DNA of 6,262 nt, from assembly GCA_012516015.1 (NCBI GenBank), contig JAAYXG010000281.1, positions 1 through 6,262 on the forward strand. The letters run 5' to 3'. Of this stretch, positions 1 to 6,253 are shown in pieces. The notes under the pieces are model-generated. The model searched no databases, was not told where the DNA came from, and saw only the letters and a list, made by a program, of their open reading frames with translations. Position 1 is the first letter of the stretch. Every line of letters begins with the position of its first letter. The position numbers were made by a program, and so were the translations under genes. Source of the stretch: Lysobacteraceae bacterium (lineage in GTDB: Bacteria > Pseudomonadota > Gammaproteobacteria > Steroidobacterales > Steroidobacteraceae).

Positions 1-24
1 AGAGAAGGATGCGCCCTCGCTGGC

Positions 25-50
25 GTCGGTAGCCGAACTTCGCCACCGAC
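25..50. repeat. Imperfect hairpin in the intron flank
   Basis: The arms GTCGGT (25-30) and ACCGAC (45-50) pair perfectly. After one mismatch there is a further GC/GC pairing inside, leaving a loop of about eight bases. No T-run follows on either strand within the visible sequence, so I do not call it a terminator. It could be a structured 3' end or part of an extragenic repeat. Confidence 0.4.
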
Positions 51-74
51 ACTCTGACTAGCGCCAGCCTTCTA

Positions 75-102
75 GGTAGCTCTCTAGCGGTAGCTCTCTA
101 GC
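75..102. repeat. Two tandem copies of a 14-base repeat
   Basis: The unit GGTAGCTCTCTAGC occurs at 75-88 and again, identical, at 89-102. Each unit contains GCT and AGC arms around CTCT, so each could fold weakly on its own. Only two copies are present, in non-coding sequence. This is either a small tandem duplication or part of an extragenic repeat element; I cannot tell which. Confidence 0.75.
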
Positions 103-116
103 GGGAGCCCTCCCGC
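101..116. repeat. GC-rich inverted repeat (hairpin)
   Basis: GCGGGAG (101-107) and CTCCCGC (110-116) are perfect reverse complements separated by CC. On the minus strand the hairpin lies 10 bases past the intron 3' end. No T-run follows it on either strand: the minus strand continues into the tandem repeat. It is a strong stem, but its role is unknown. Confidence 0.6.
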
Positions 117-129
117 GGCAGTGTCAATC

Positions 130-168
130 GGCATAGGGGCGCGGAGTGGTGACTCCGCGACCCCTGCC
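130..168 (-). ncRNA. Group II intron domain VI (branch-point helix)
   Basis: On the minus strand, GGCA (168-165) pairs with the closing bases 133-130. GGGG (164-161) pairs with CCCC (139-136). The upper arm CGCGGAGT (159-152) pairs with ACTCCGCG (147-140) around a CACC loop. A134 is left unpaired beside T135 in the lower stem and is the expected branch-point nucleophile. Seven bases separate it from the intron end at 127, the usual spacing for bacterial group II introns. The fold was made by eye and not by an energy calculation. Confidence 0.8.
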
Positions 169-170
169 AC

Positions 171-204
171 ACCACCCGGCATGCGGGTCCGCACCGGGCG
201 GTTC
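171..204 (-). ncRNA. Group II intron domain V (catalytic hairpin)
   Basis: This is the 34-nt catalytic core. The lower stem pairs bases 202-194 with 179-171. A two-base bulge (TG, 181-180) follows, then an upper stem of four pairs (193-190 with 185-182) closed by the loop GACC. The triad positions on the 5' arm are C200, G199 and C198. G199 faces T174, giving the G-U wobble expected at the middle of the triad. A CGC triad, in place of the more common AGC, is typical of class C introns. The loop GACC is not a GNRA tetraloop, which is slightly unusual. Domain V starts only 12 bases after the maturase stop codon. Confidence 0.85.
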
Positions 205-216
205 GGTGAGTTGAGG

Positions 217-1593
217 TCACGCGGCCAACCGAGGGATGCCCAGTTGATCGAAGTAACGGATCGGCAAGGCGCGATTAAGCAACCGGCTGGAGTTATACCA
301 CCACCGCCGAGCATTGCCGGCGATTTGGGCTGCATGATCTTTGGAGACTCCGCGAGCGCGCAGCTCGCGATAGATCACTCGACCACGCTTCCATTGCTTC
401 AGATGTAATGCGCGCAGACGATGACGCAGCCATTCATCCAGTGAACCGAACACCCCAGGCGTCTGCGCCAGTCGGTAGTACTCCCGCCAGCCTACGAGGT
501 ATCGCCGGAGTTCCTCGGCCACTTGATTGATACTGCGACCCGCATTACGCGCGGTGATCTGACGTACCCGCGCTTTCATCTCGCTCAAAGGTTTCTTGGC
601 GACCGCTCGCTTGACTACCCCGCCTGGCGCAAACCAGAACGTGTAGCCCAGGAACTTGCGGCCACTGATGGGGGCCACCGCACTCTTGGACTCATTGATG
701 CGAAGCCTTAAGTTGGCGTACCGCCCTTCGAGCCACCGCATGACCCGCTCACCCGCACGGCGCGAGCGCACGTACACGTTGCAGTCATCCGCATAGCGCA
801 CGAAGGCGTGTCCGCGTTGCTCCAATGCTTGATCAACTTCATCCAGCAGCACGTTTGCCAACAGCGGCGAGAGCGGTCCACCTTGCGGTGTCCCCTCGTG
901 CCGCTCCATCACCATCCCGTGGGCCATCACACCCGCTGCGAGATAACGACGGATCAGTCCCAACACTCGACGATCCGCGATGCGCGCCGCGAGCTTACTC
1001 ATCAACACATCGTGATTGACGCGATCGAAGAACTTCTCCAGATCCACATCCACCACCCAACGGCGTCCGTCCTGGATGTAGCTTTGCGCCGCGAGGACCG
1101 CCTCGTGCGCACGCCGTCCAGGTCGAAATCCATAGCTGTGTCGCGAGAAGCTCGGGTCGATCGCGGGTTGCAGCACCTGTAACAGCGCCTGCTGGATGAA
1201 GCGGTCGAGTACTGTTGGAATGCCTAACTCGCGCATCCCACCGCCGCTCTTTGGAATCGCTCGACGCTGCACGGCTTGCGGCTGATAGTGCCCCGCGAGT
1301 AGTTGCTCGCGTAGCACCGGCCACTCATCACGCAGATAGTCGGGCAACTCCTCCACTGTCATCCCATCGATACCAGGACCACCTTTGTTCTGCTTCACTC
1401 GTTTCAGTGCGGCCTGAAGGTTCGGGCGCGATAACACCCGTTCCATCAGATCGCTCGCTCCCAAGCACCCGGTGTCGTGATCCGCCGTTCGCGCTTCCTC
1501 ACTGCGTGCTGCTTCTACAGACTTCATCCGCGAAGCCGCACGCGAGCTCCCGTTCTCACGAGACATCTGAGGCGATTTGCGATCGAGACTCAC
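217..1593 (-). CDS. ltrA: Group II intron-encoded reverse [13 protein letters not shown]/maturase
   Basis: This protein helps the intron RNA fold and splice, and reverse-transcribes it at new target sites. The 458 residues show the reverse [13 protein letters not shown] blocks in order: NKGGPGIDG (about 69-77), RAIPKSGGGMRELGIPT (111-127), SYGFRPGR (153-160), the first catalytic aspartate in VDVDLEKFFD (181-190), GTPQGGPLSPLLAN (234-247), and YADD (267-270). FLGYTF (314-319) follows. The maturase (X) domain comes after, with GWREYY (368-373) and a normal ending in LPIRYFDQLGIPRLA. No H-N-H endonuclease domain follows, as in class C proteins, which often use nascent DNA strands as primers. I chose the GTG start at 1593 because GAGGAG lies 12 bases upstream. 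ATG at 1566 (residue 10) is the alternative, but no ribosome binding site precedes it. The gene lies in domain IV of the intron and is intact. Confidence 0.93.
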   Translation of the reverse strand: MSLDRKSPQMSRENGSSRAASRMKSVEAARSEEARTADHDTGCLGASDLMERVLSRPNLQAALKRVKQNKGGPGIDGMTVEELPDYLRDEWPVLREQLLAGHYQPQAVQRRAIPKSGGGMRELGIPTVLDRFIQQALLQVLQPAIDPSFSRHSYGFRPGRRAHEAVLAAQSYIQDGRRWVVDVDLEKFFDRVNHDVLMSKLAARIADRRVLGLIRRYLAAGVMAHGMVMERHEGTPQGGPLSPLLANVLLDEVDQALEQRGHAFVRYADDCNVYVRSRRAGERVMRWLEGRYANLRLRINESKSAVAPISGRKFLGYTFWFAPGGVVKRAVAKKPLSEMKARVRQITARNAGRSINQVAEELRRYLVGWREYYRLAQTPGVFGSLDEWLRHRLRALHLKQWKRGRVIYRELRARGVSKDHAAQIAGNARRWWYNSSRLLNRALPIRYFDQLGIPRLAA

Positions 1594-1975
1594 GAGCGTT
1601 GCGCTCTCCTCATCGTTCGGCCCTTCATCGTATGCACGACTATTACGGCCTCGGCTGACTTCTCGCTCCGCCGCTCATCGCGTCGTCATCCTTTCGGATG
1701 CAAGGCGAGATCTCCCCAGGTAAGAACGCGATCCTTCACGATACGACCGCCGGATTTACGCCGCCTGAGCCTTGATCATCGGGACTTGCGCTTCTTTGCA
1801 CGCTCGCCCCGCTCGGCATCGCCTTCTATCCGGTTTCTGTTCGTCGGCCCATCGCTTCGCTTCACGCTTCCTTCCCACGCTCGGTCGCCCTCACGCAGCT
1901 GCGCTTCGCTTCTGTCTCGATGATCTGAGACACAGAGGACTTGCACCTCCAAGATCGCGCCCATGCTGGGCGCAC
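1594..1975 (-). ncRNA. Group II intron 5' ribozyme part (domains I to IV entry)
   Basis: These 382 bases carry no separate gene; they are the intron RNA ahead of the maturase frame. The first bases form a GCGCCC/GGGCGC hairpin, and a short GGAGG…CCTC stem follows at about 1950-1935, a common early domain I element. A purine-rich stretch, AAAGAA on the minus strand (1798-1793), sits between GC-rich arms. It could be the exon-binding loop (EBS1) that pairs with the T-tract of the terminator; this is a guess from base composition. GAGGAG at 1611-1606 probably serves as the maturase ribosome binding site. I did not resolve the separate domains I to III. Confidence 0.75.
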
Positions 1976-2007
1976 AAAAAAAAGCCGGGCTGATTTCTCA
2001 GCCCGGC
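1976..2007 (-). terminator. Intrinsic terminator of xylBA
   Basis: On the minus strand a perfect 10-bp stem, GCCGGGCTGA (2007-1998) with TCAGCCCGGC (1993-1984), closes a GAAA tetraloop and is followed directly by eight T residues (1983-1976). It begins 29 bases past the xylA stop codon and is a textbook Rho-independent terminator for the operon. The group II intron begins at the very next base. The insertion therefore leaves the terminator complete, and xylA expression should be unaffected. The intron would be transcribed mainly by read-through unless it has its own promoter. Confidence 0.95.
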
Positions 2008-2036
2008 CTTGATTCGAACATCGATCCTGTCGCGCT

Positions 2037-3377
2037 TTAGATCGAGCGCGTCACCAAGTTCTCGAGATACTCCTGACGGCCCGAGACCGGCTTCGGATTG
2101 ATGTTGTTCTGCACGGCGAAGTCCGAGATCGTCGCGAGGGAGGCATCCTTCGCATAGATCTTCTGGCCGAGCTCGCCGTTCCACTTCGCATAACGCTGCT
2201 CGACGAACTTGTCGATACCGCCCTGCTCGATGAGCTTCGCGGCCGAGAGCAGCGAACGCGCGAGCAGATCGAGACCGCCGACGTGTCCGTGGAACATGTC
2301 GACCGGATCGATGCTCTGGCGGCGCACCTTCGCATCGAAGTTGAAACCGCCGTCCTTGAAGCCGCCGGCCTTCAAGATGCGGTACATCGCCAGCGTCATG
2401 TCGAGCGGATCGTTGTGGAATTGATCCGTGTCCCAGCCGTTCTGCGGATCGCCGCGATTGATGTCGATCGAGCCGAAGATGCCGAGCGCATCGGCCATCG
2501 CGATCTCATGATCGAAGCTGTGGCCCGCGAGCGTCGCGTGGTTCGCCTCGATGTTGACCTTCACTTCGTTCTCGAGGCCGTTCTTCTTCAAGAAGCCGTA
2601 CACCGTCGCGGTGTCGAAGTCGTACTGATGCTTCGTCGGCTCGTGCGGCTTGGGCTCGATGAGAATCGTGCCTTTGAAGCCGATCTTGTGCTTGTAGTCG
2701 ACGACGAGCTGGAGGAAGCGGCCGAAGTTCTCGAGCTCTCGCTTGAGATTCGTGTTCAGCAGCGTGTCGTAACCTTCGCGGCCGCCCCAAAGAACATAGT
2801 TGGAGCCGCCGAGGCGCTTGGTCGCATCCATCATGTGGCGCACTTGAGTCGCCGCGAACGCCCAGACTTCGGGGTCCGGATTCGTCGAGGCGCCGCCCAT
2901 ATAGCGCGGGTGAGAGAACAGGTTCGCCGTGCCCCAAAGCAGCTTCACGCCTGTTTCCGCCTGCTTGCGCTCCAACCGATCGACGGTGATGGCAAGGTTC
3001 TGCACGTGCTCTTTGATGTTCGTCGCCACGGGCATCGCGTCGACGTCGTGGAAGCAGTAGAACGGCGTACCGAGGCGAGTGAAGAAGTCGAATGCGGCAT
3101 CCATCTTCGCCCACGCGGCTTCTTGATTCATCGGGCCGGCATTCCAAGGGCGCGCGAACGTGCCGGCACCGAAGATGTCATGACCGTCCCAGGCGAAGGA
3201 ATGCCAGTAACACACTGCCGGGCGCAGGTGGTCTTCCATTCGCTTGCCGAGCACGACGCGATCCTTGTCGTAGTAATGGAACGCGAGCGGATTGTCCGAC
3301 TCGGGTCCCTCGTAGCGAATGGGTTCGACGCCACCGAAATACGATGACGCCTGTTTAAGCGGGGCTGCACTCGACAT
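2037..3377 (-). CDS. xylA: Xylose isomerase
   Basis: XylA converts D-xylose to D-xylulose in the cytoplasm, using two divalent metal ions in a TIM barrel. From the ATG at 3377 the protein has 446 residues, the size of the longer (class II) isomerases. The catalytic pair is His110 and Asp113 in FHDVD. The metal ligands are Glu241 (IEPKP), Glu277 and His280 (IEANH), Asp305 (SIDINRGD), Asp316 and Asp318 (WDTDQF), and Asp348 (NFDAK). All nine line up with the E. coli residues at a constant offset of nine. The sequence [14 protein letters not shown] (about 197-210) is also typical. A frame-open GTG lies two codons upstream at 3383, but GAGGAG at 3390-3385 is only one base from it and seven bases from the ATG, so the ATG is preferred. 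The gene follows xylB by two bases and ends ahead of a strong terminator. Confidence 0.98.
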   Translation of the reverse strand: MSSAAPLKQASSYFGGVEPIRYEGPESDNPLAFHYYDKDRVVLGKRMEDHLRPAVCYWHSFAWDGHDIFGAGTFARPWNAGPMNQEAAWAKMDAAFDFFTRLGTPFYCFHDVDAMPVATNIKEHVQNLAITVDRLERKQAETGVKLLWGTANLFSHPRYMGGASTNPDPEVWAFAATQVRHMMDATKRLGGSNYVLWGGREGYDTLLNTNLKRELENFGRFLQLVVDYKHKIGFKGTILIEPKPHEPTKHQYDFDTATVYGFLKKNGLENEVKVNIEANHATLAGHSFDHEIAMADALGIFGSIDINRGDPQNGWDTDQFHNDPLDMTLAMYRILKAGGFKDGGFNFDAKVRRQSIDPVDMFHGHVGGLDLLARSLLSAAKLIEQGGIDKFVEQRYAKWNGELGQKIYAKDASLATISDFAVQNNINPKPVSGRQEYLENLVTRSI

Positions 3378-3379
3378 GG

Positions 3380-4834
3380 TCACTCTCCTCGAAAACGCGC
3401 GCGAAGATCTTGATAAAGCTTTGAGAACAAACGCCTTTTGGGCGCCAGCTGATCGATGTCCCTTTGGTTCGGTTCAATAACAACGCGTACGGGCGGCGGC
3501 CGGCACACATCCTCCGCCGCTTCACCCGTCTTGGCTAGTCGCGCAAGCCGTGCAGCGCCGTAGGCAGGACCCACCTCGGATCCGTCTCGATAGATCAGCG
3601 GCCTGCCGAGCGCGGCGGCCAATACGCCGCCCCACCACATCGATCGCGCACCGCCGCCAATCACGGAAATCTTGTCGATCGTCGCACCCGCCTCGATGAG
3701 CACGTCGAGACCATCGGCAAACGCATAGGCAACGCCCTCGAGCACGGCTTGCCCGACCGCACTGGCATCGGTGTCGTGCGACAGCCCGAATAGGACGCCG
3801 CGTGCCTGGGGATCGTTATGGGGGGTGCGCTCGCCCGATAGATACGGCAAGAAGATCTCGGGTCCGTCCAGGCGCCCGCGGGCCTCGACCTTGCCGAGCA
3901 ACTCGGCCGCATCAGCCGCGCCAGTCAGCTTCACGGCCCAATCGACGCAGCTCGCCGCGCTCAGCATCACGCTCATCTGGTGCCAACGGCCAGGCAAGCA
4001 ATGACAGAACGCATGCACAGCGCGGTCGGGATTCGGCAGGAATTTCGGCGTGGCGAGAAACAGAACCCCGGATGTACCGAGCGACAAGAACGCATCCCCC
4101 GCGTTGATGACGCCGATGCCTGCAGCGCCTGCCGCGTTGTCGCCGCCGCCGCCGGCAACGGGTACGCGAGACATACCCCAGGCGGCCGCTACGTCGGCGA
4201 GCAGCGTGCCTGTCGCATCCGAGCCTTCGCACAAGCGCGGCATGTGCGACTCATCGAGTCCGGTCGCCGCAAGCATCTCGGGCGACCAGCGACGATTCGC
4301 GACATCGACCCACAACGTGCCCGCCGCATCCGAACAGTCGCTCGCCTTCTCGCCGGTCATCAGCAACCGAACGTAATCCTTCGGCAATAGCACGGTGCGT
4401 GTGGCCGCGAACACCGAGGGTTCGTGCTCGCGCACCCACAGCAGCTTCGGGGCGGTAAACCCGGGCATCGCGATATTGCCCGTGATCCGCCGGCTCGCCG
4501 GCTCGGCCTGCTCGAGCGCTATGCATTGCTTCTCGCTGCGTCCGTCGTTCCAGAGAATCGCGGGTCGCAGGGGCTTGTCGTTTTCGTCGAGCAGCGTCGC
4601 TCCATGCATTTGGCCGCTCAGGCCGACGGCGCGAACGCTGCGCCGAGCGTTTGCGCTCAGCGACTTGACCGCCGCGTTCGTCGCGGTCCACCAATCGGCC
4701 GGGTCCTGCTCGGACCAACTCGGCTGCGGGCGCGATACGTTGAGCGGCGCAGACGCCTGTTCGACGACCGCATCGTCGTCGTCGACGATCACCGCCTTGA
4801 CGCTCGATGTGCCGATATCGATACCTAGGTACAT
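3380..4834 (-). CDS. xylB: Xylulokinase
   Basis: XylB transfers phosphate from ATP to D-xylulose, giving xylulose 5-phosphate, the second step of the isomerase route. It is a cytoplasmic FGGY-family sugar kinase. The 484 residues equal the length of E. coli XylB. The N-terminal ATPase motif [14 protein letters not shown] (1-14) includes Asp6. GLSGQMHG (71-78) is typical of xylulokinases. Asp232 in [10 protein letters not shown] is the expected catalytic base. The second ATPase half has SLGTSG (251-256), [11 protein letters not shown] (332-342) and [10 protein letters not shown] (392-401). The ATG at 4834 begins the family's usual N-terminus; upstream there is only a purine-rich AAGAGAGAG as ribosome binding site. 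The gene precedes xylA, the reverse of the E. coli order. A 420-base gap upstream holds the likely promoter. Confidence 0.97.
   Translation of the reverse strand: MYLGIDIGTSSVKAVIVDDDDAVVEQASAPLNVSRPQPSWSEQDPADWWTATNAAVKSLSANARRSVRAVGLSGQMHGATLLDENDKPLRPAILWNDGRSEKQCIALEQAEPASRRITGNIAMPGFTAPKLLWVREHEPSVFAATRTVLLPKDYVRLLMTGEKASDCSDAAGTLWVDVANRRWSPEMLAATGLDESHMPRLCEGSDATGTLLADVAAAWGMSRVPVAGGGGDNAAGAAGIGVINAGDAFLSLGTSGVLFLATPKFLPNPDRAVHAFCHCLPGRWHQMSVMLSAASCVDWAVKLTGAADAAELLGKVEARGRLDGPEIFLPYLSGERTPHNDPQARGVLFGLSHDTDASAVGQAVLEGVAYAFADGLDVLIEAGATIDKISVIGGGARSMWWGGVLAAALGRPLIYRDGSEVGPAYGAARLARLAKTGEAAEDVCRPPPVRVVIEPNQRDIDQLAPKRRLFSKLYQDLRARFRGE
3385..3390 (-). promoter_or_regulatory. Ribosome binding site of xylA inside the end of xylB
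   Basis: The minus-strand bases GAGGAG lie within the last codons of xylB, with seven bases to the xylA ATG at 3377. Ribosomes finishing xylB (TGA at 3382-3380) stop almost on this site, which supports translational coupling. Its position rules out the in-frame GTG at 3383 as the main start. Confidence 0.85.
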
Positions 4835-4981
4835 CGCTCTCTCTTCAGTTGATGGGTATCAGCTGTGGACGTTTGAGCCGCGTGCGAGTCGGTGCGGCAC
4901 GTGACGAAGGTTGGATTTCACTGTGAGCAAGGCCGACTCGGACAATCTCTCGTTCGTGAACAGTACGATTTGCTTCGGCTC

Positions 4982-4997
4982 CGCGGCCAACGCCGCG
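4982..4997. repeat. Hairpin in the xylB leader (proximal)
   Basis: CGCGGC (4982-4987) and GCCGCG (4992-4997) form a perfect six-base stem with a four-base loop. It lies about 150 bases before the xylB start. It may only reflect GC-rich sequence; no T-tract follows on the transcribed strand. Confidence 0.4.
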
Positions 4998-5068
4998 AGA
5001 AAGTGGATCGAATTACTTGTGCGGGCGCTTATGTCGATCCGCTCGTGAATCCGTTGCGACCTCCGGTG

Positions 5069-5085
5069 CTTGGCGATGCGCCAAG
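5069..5085. repeat. Hairpin in the xylB leader (distal)
   Basis: CTTGGCG (5069-5075) and CGCCAAG (5079-5085) form a perfect seven-base stem around the three bases ATG. It lies about 65 bases downstream of the operator in the direction of xylB transcription. It could be an RNA structure or a binding site for a dimeric regulator. The symmetry is clear, but the function is not known. Confidence 0.5.
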
Positions 5086-5142
5086 GGCCGAGCCATGCGC
5101 ATCCCGTGACACCCCCGGATCGCATGAGCTTCGTGCCGTGTG

Positions 5143-5171
5143 AGGGTAATGATACCGCTACCAAAATTCAA
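5143..5171 (-). promoter_or_regulatory. Possible xylBA promoter
   Basis: On the minus strand TTGAAT (5171-5166) could be a -35 element, with TACCCT (5148-5143) 17 bases away as a weak -10 element (three of six consensus bases). The operator at 5150-5163 fills the spacer, which would let a bound repressor block RNA polymerase. TATCAT (5154-5149) is a better -10 match but has no -35 element at normal spacing. Promoters in high-GC bacteria often fit the consensus poorly, so the placement is tentative. Confidence 0.35.
5150..5163. promoter_or_regulatory. LacI-family-type operator, probably for a XylR-like repressor
   Basis: The 14 bases TGATACCGCTACCA fit the pattern TGnTAnCGnTAnCA at every fixed position. 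The central CG and the TGnTA/TAnCA half-sites are typical of LacI-family operators, and similar sites control xylose and other carbohydrate genes in Xanthomonas and Caulobacter relatives. It lies 94 bases past the end of the AraD1-type gene and 315 bases before xylB, in the only large gap in the window. Xylose-responsive repression of xylBA is an inference. The repressor gene is not in the window. Confidence 0.65.
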
Positions 5172-5229
5172 CCGGACGGCTGCCAATGGGAACATTTGTC
5201 AGCAAAACGTGCACCCGCGCACATGATCG

Positions 5230-5249
5230 GCAGCTGCGGCCGCGATCGC
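5230..5249. repeat. Three overlapping 8-base palindromes
   Basis: GCAGCTGC (5230-5237), GCGGCCGC (5236-5243) and GCGATCGC (5242-5249) each share two bases with the next. They lie 8 bases past the stop codon of the AraD1-type gene. Flanking GATCG and CGATC could pair to close a larger stem, but no T-run follows. This might help end the upstream transcript or may be chance in GC-rich DNA. Confidence 0.45.
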
Positions 5250-5257
5250 ACTGAGCA

Positions 5258-6253
5258 CTACAAGGACCGGACGGCGTCGATTGCAAACGTGTCTTCTCCG
5301 ATCCGCAATGGGTTCGACAATGGCGCGCCGAACTCCGCAAGCTCGATCTCGAACACATCGCCCGCTTGAACGCGGATGCTGTCGGCAAAGCTCAAGGTCG
5401 CCGTGCCGAAAAAATGCAGATGCACGTCGAGCGGCCGGCGATGCTCCGCATATTTGAAGTGGTGATATTCGAGGTTCGCGAACGAGTGGCACATGTTCGC
5501 TTCGCCGGTGAAGAACGGCTTCTCCCACACGACTTGCGAGCCGCGTCGAATTCGGCTCATGCCTTCCAGGTGCTCGGGCAACGGTCCGAGCCGCAGCTCC
5601 GGACCGACAGCGCACTGGCGCAGCTTCGAATGCGCGAGATAAAGATAGTTCTGCCGCTCCATCACGTGATCGGAAAACTCGTTGCCTAGCGCGAATCCCA
5701 ATCGATACGGCACGCCGTCGGCACCGATCACGTAAAGCCCGACGAGCTCCGGCTCCTCGCCGCCGTCGAGAGCAAAATGCGGACGGGTCAACGCCGCGCC
5801 CGGATCGACGACGACACGGCCATCGCCCTTGTAAAACCATTCCGGCTGCACCCCAGTCTCACCTGGCTTCGGTTTGCCGCCATCGATGCCGAGCTTGAAG
5901 ATGCGCATCGAATCGGTGAGCTCGCTTTCGGAGCGCTCCATCTTCTTATGCATCGCATCGCGCGTCTCCGCGCTGCCGAGGTGCGTCAGCCCAGTCCCGG
6001 AGACGAGGCATCGCGCGGGATCCGGATGCGTGAGCGGCGCGCGGATGCGCCCCTCGCGGCGCAACGCGTCATAGGATGTCGGCGCACCGCCCTTTGCGTC
6101 CCTTACCAGCGCTTCCAGCGACGAGCGCCGCTCGATCGCACGAAGCGCGAGCTCGTACATCGATCCGAAACCGGCGACCGGGTGCACCTGATCGCCGTCC
6201 ACGCGGCCGACACCGAGTGCCTCTTGACTATCGACGTATTGAACTAAGCGCAC
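5258..6253 (-). CDS. AraD1/GguC-type protein of the fumarylacetoacetate hydrolase superfamily
   Basis: The 331-residue sequence looks like the AraD1 (GguC) family, cytoplasmic proteins with the fumarylacetoacetate hydrolase (FAH) fold. The C-terminal FAH domain covers about residues 80-325. Probable metal ligands are Glu167 and Glu169 (EEPELVGLYV) and Asp195 (GNEFSDH); Lys210 and GPEL (217-220) also fit the FAH pattern, as does GTATLSFADSI (283-293). Related FAH-fold enzymes, such as Caulobacter XylX and archaeal 2-keto-3-deoxy-D-arabinonate dehydratase, dehydrate 2-keto-3-deoxy-pentonates in oxidative pentose breakdown. A similar role is inferred here from family and neighbourhood, and the true substrate is unknown. 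The start is GTG at 6253, giving the family-like MRLVQ, with AGG five or so bases upstream. The frame stays open to the window edge, so a slightly longer protein cannot be excluded. It is on the same strand as xylBA but separated by a 423-base gap. Confidence 0.85.
   Translation of the reverse strand: MRLVQYVDSQEALGVGRVDGDQVHPVAGFGSMYELALRAIERRSSLEALVRDAKGGAPTSYDALRREGRIRAPLTHPDPARCLVSGTGLTHLGSAETRDAMHKKMERSESELTDSMRIFKLGIDGGKPKPGETGVQPEWFYKGDGRVVVDPGAALTRPHFALDGGEEPELVGLYVIGADGVPYRLGFALGNEFSDHVMERQNYLYLAHSKLRQCAVGPELRLGPLPEHLEGMSRIRRGSQVVWEKPFFTGEANMCHSFANLEYHHFKYAEHRRPLDVHLHFFGTATLSFADSIRVQAGDVFEIELAEFGAPLSNPLRIGEDTFAIDAVRSL

Larger units (their letters stand above)
1..126. other. Non-coding flank: 3' exon side of the group II intron
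   Basis: This stretch follows the intron 3' end and should be the original sequence downstream of the xylA terminator. I see no credible gene in it on either strand. It is made largely of short inverted and direct repeats, listed separately at 25-50, 75-102 and 101-116. If the intron were removed, the T-tract of the xylA terminator would join directly to the minus-strand bases TGACACTGCC that begin at position 126. The next gene must lie beyond the left edge of the window. Confidence 0.6.
127..1975 (-). mobile_element. Complete group II intron, bacterial class C type
   Basis: This is a retroelement that self-splices as RNA and moves by target-primed reverse transcription with its own maturase. 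The 5' end is the minus-strand GTGCG at 1975-1971, followed by a GCGCCC/GGGCGC hairpin, as is usual for class C. The 3' end is placed at 127 (…GAT), seven bases after the bulged adenosine at 134 in domain VI. The total length of 1849 nt is normal for an intron that encodes a maturase without an endonuclease domain. The 5' exon ends in eight T residues of an intrinsic terminator, which is the known preference of class C introns. The maturase frame is open and domains V and VI are intact, so the copy looks recent and potentially active. The intron points the same way as xylA. The boundaries are inferred from motifs; the 3' end could be off by one base. Confidence 0.9.
4835..5149 (-). other. Long untranslated leader upstream of xylB
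   Basis: About 315 bases lie between the likely operator/promoter and the xylB start. I find no convincing gene. A minus-strand frame across 4859-5164 opens only with TTG and resembles no family I know, and plus-strand frames look random. Two GC-rich hairpins are present: CTTGGCG/CGCCAAG with a three-base loop (5069-5085) and CGCGGC/GCCGCG with a four-base loop (4982-4997). Neither has a T-run after it on the minus strand, so they are not obvious attenuators. A second promoter nearer xylB is possible, but I see no good -35/-10 pair. Confidence 0.5.

Noticed and set aside
75..102. Possible CRISPR or attachment site from the tandem 14-base repeat
   Set aside because: There are only two adjacent copies with no spacers, and no integrase or cas gene is in the window.
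1215..1923. Plus-strand frames across the start of the maturase gene and the intron RNA
   Set aside because: They overlap the maturase frame and structured intron RNA in antisense and are rich in serine and arginine, as expected from shadow frames.
127..1975. Reverse [13 protein letters not shown] as part of a retron, diversity-generating element or defence system
   Set aside because: The maturase domain, the 5' GTGCG, domains V and VI and the terminator target all identify an ordinary group II intron, and no template/variable repeat or partner gene is present.
2283..3347. A long plus-strand open frame (354 codons) opposite xylA
   Set aside because: It lies entirely antisense to a certain xylA, is rich in valine, arginine and glutamate in the manner of a mirrored high-GC frame, and shows no family motifs.
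4395..4904. Plus-strand open frames opposite the start of xylB and running into the leader
   Set aside because: They are antisense to a well-supported xylulokinase, have no recognisable domain and no convincing ribosome binding site.
4892..5143. Plus-strand frame of 83 codons in the same gap
   Set aside because: Its composition looks random and I see no motif or start signal; frames of this length are common by chance in GC-rich DNA.
4859..5164. Minus-strand frame of about 101 codons in the xylB leader
   Set aside because: It begins with TTG inside the operator, has no ribosome binding site and resembles no known family. I treat the stretch as untranslated leader.
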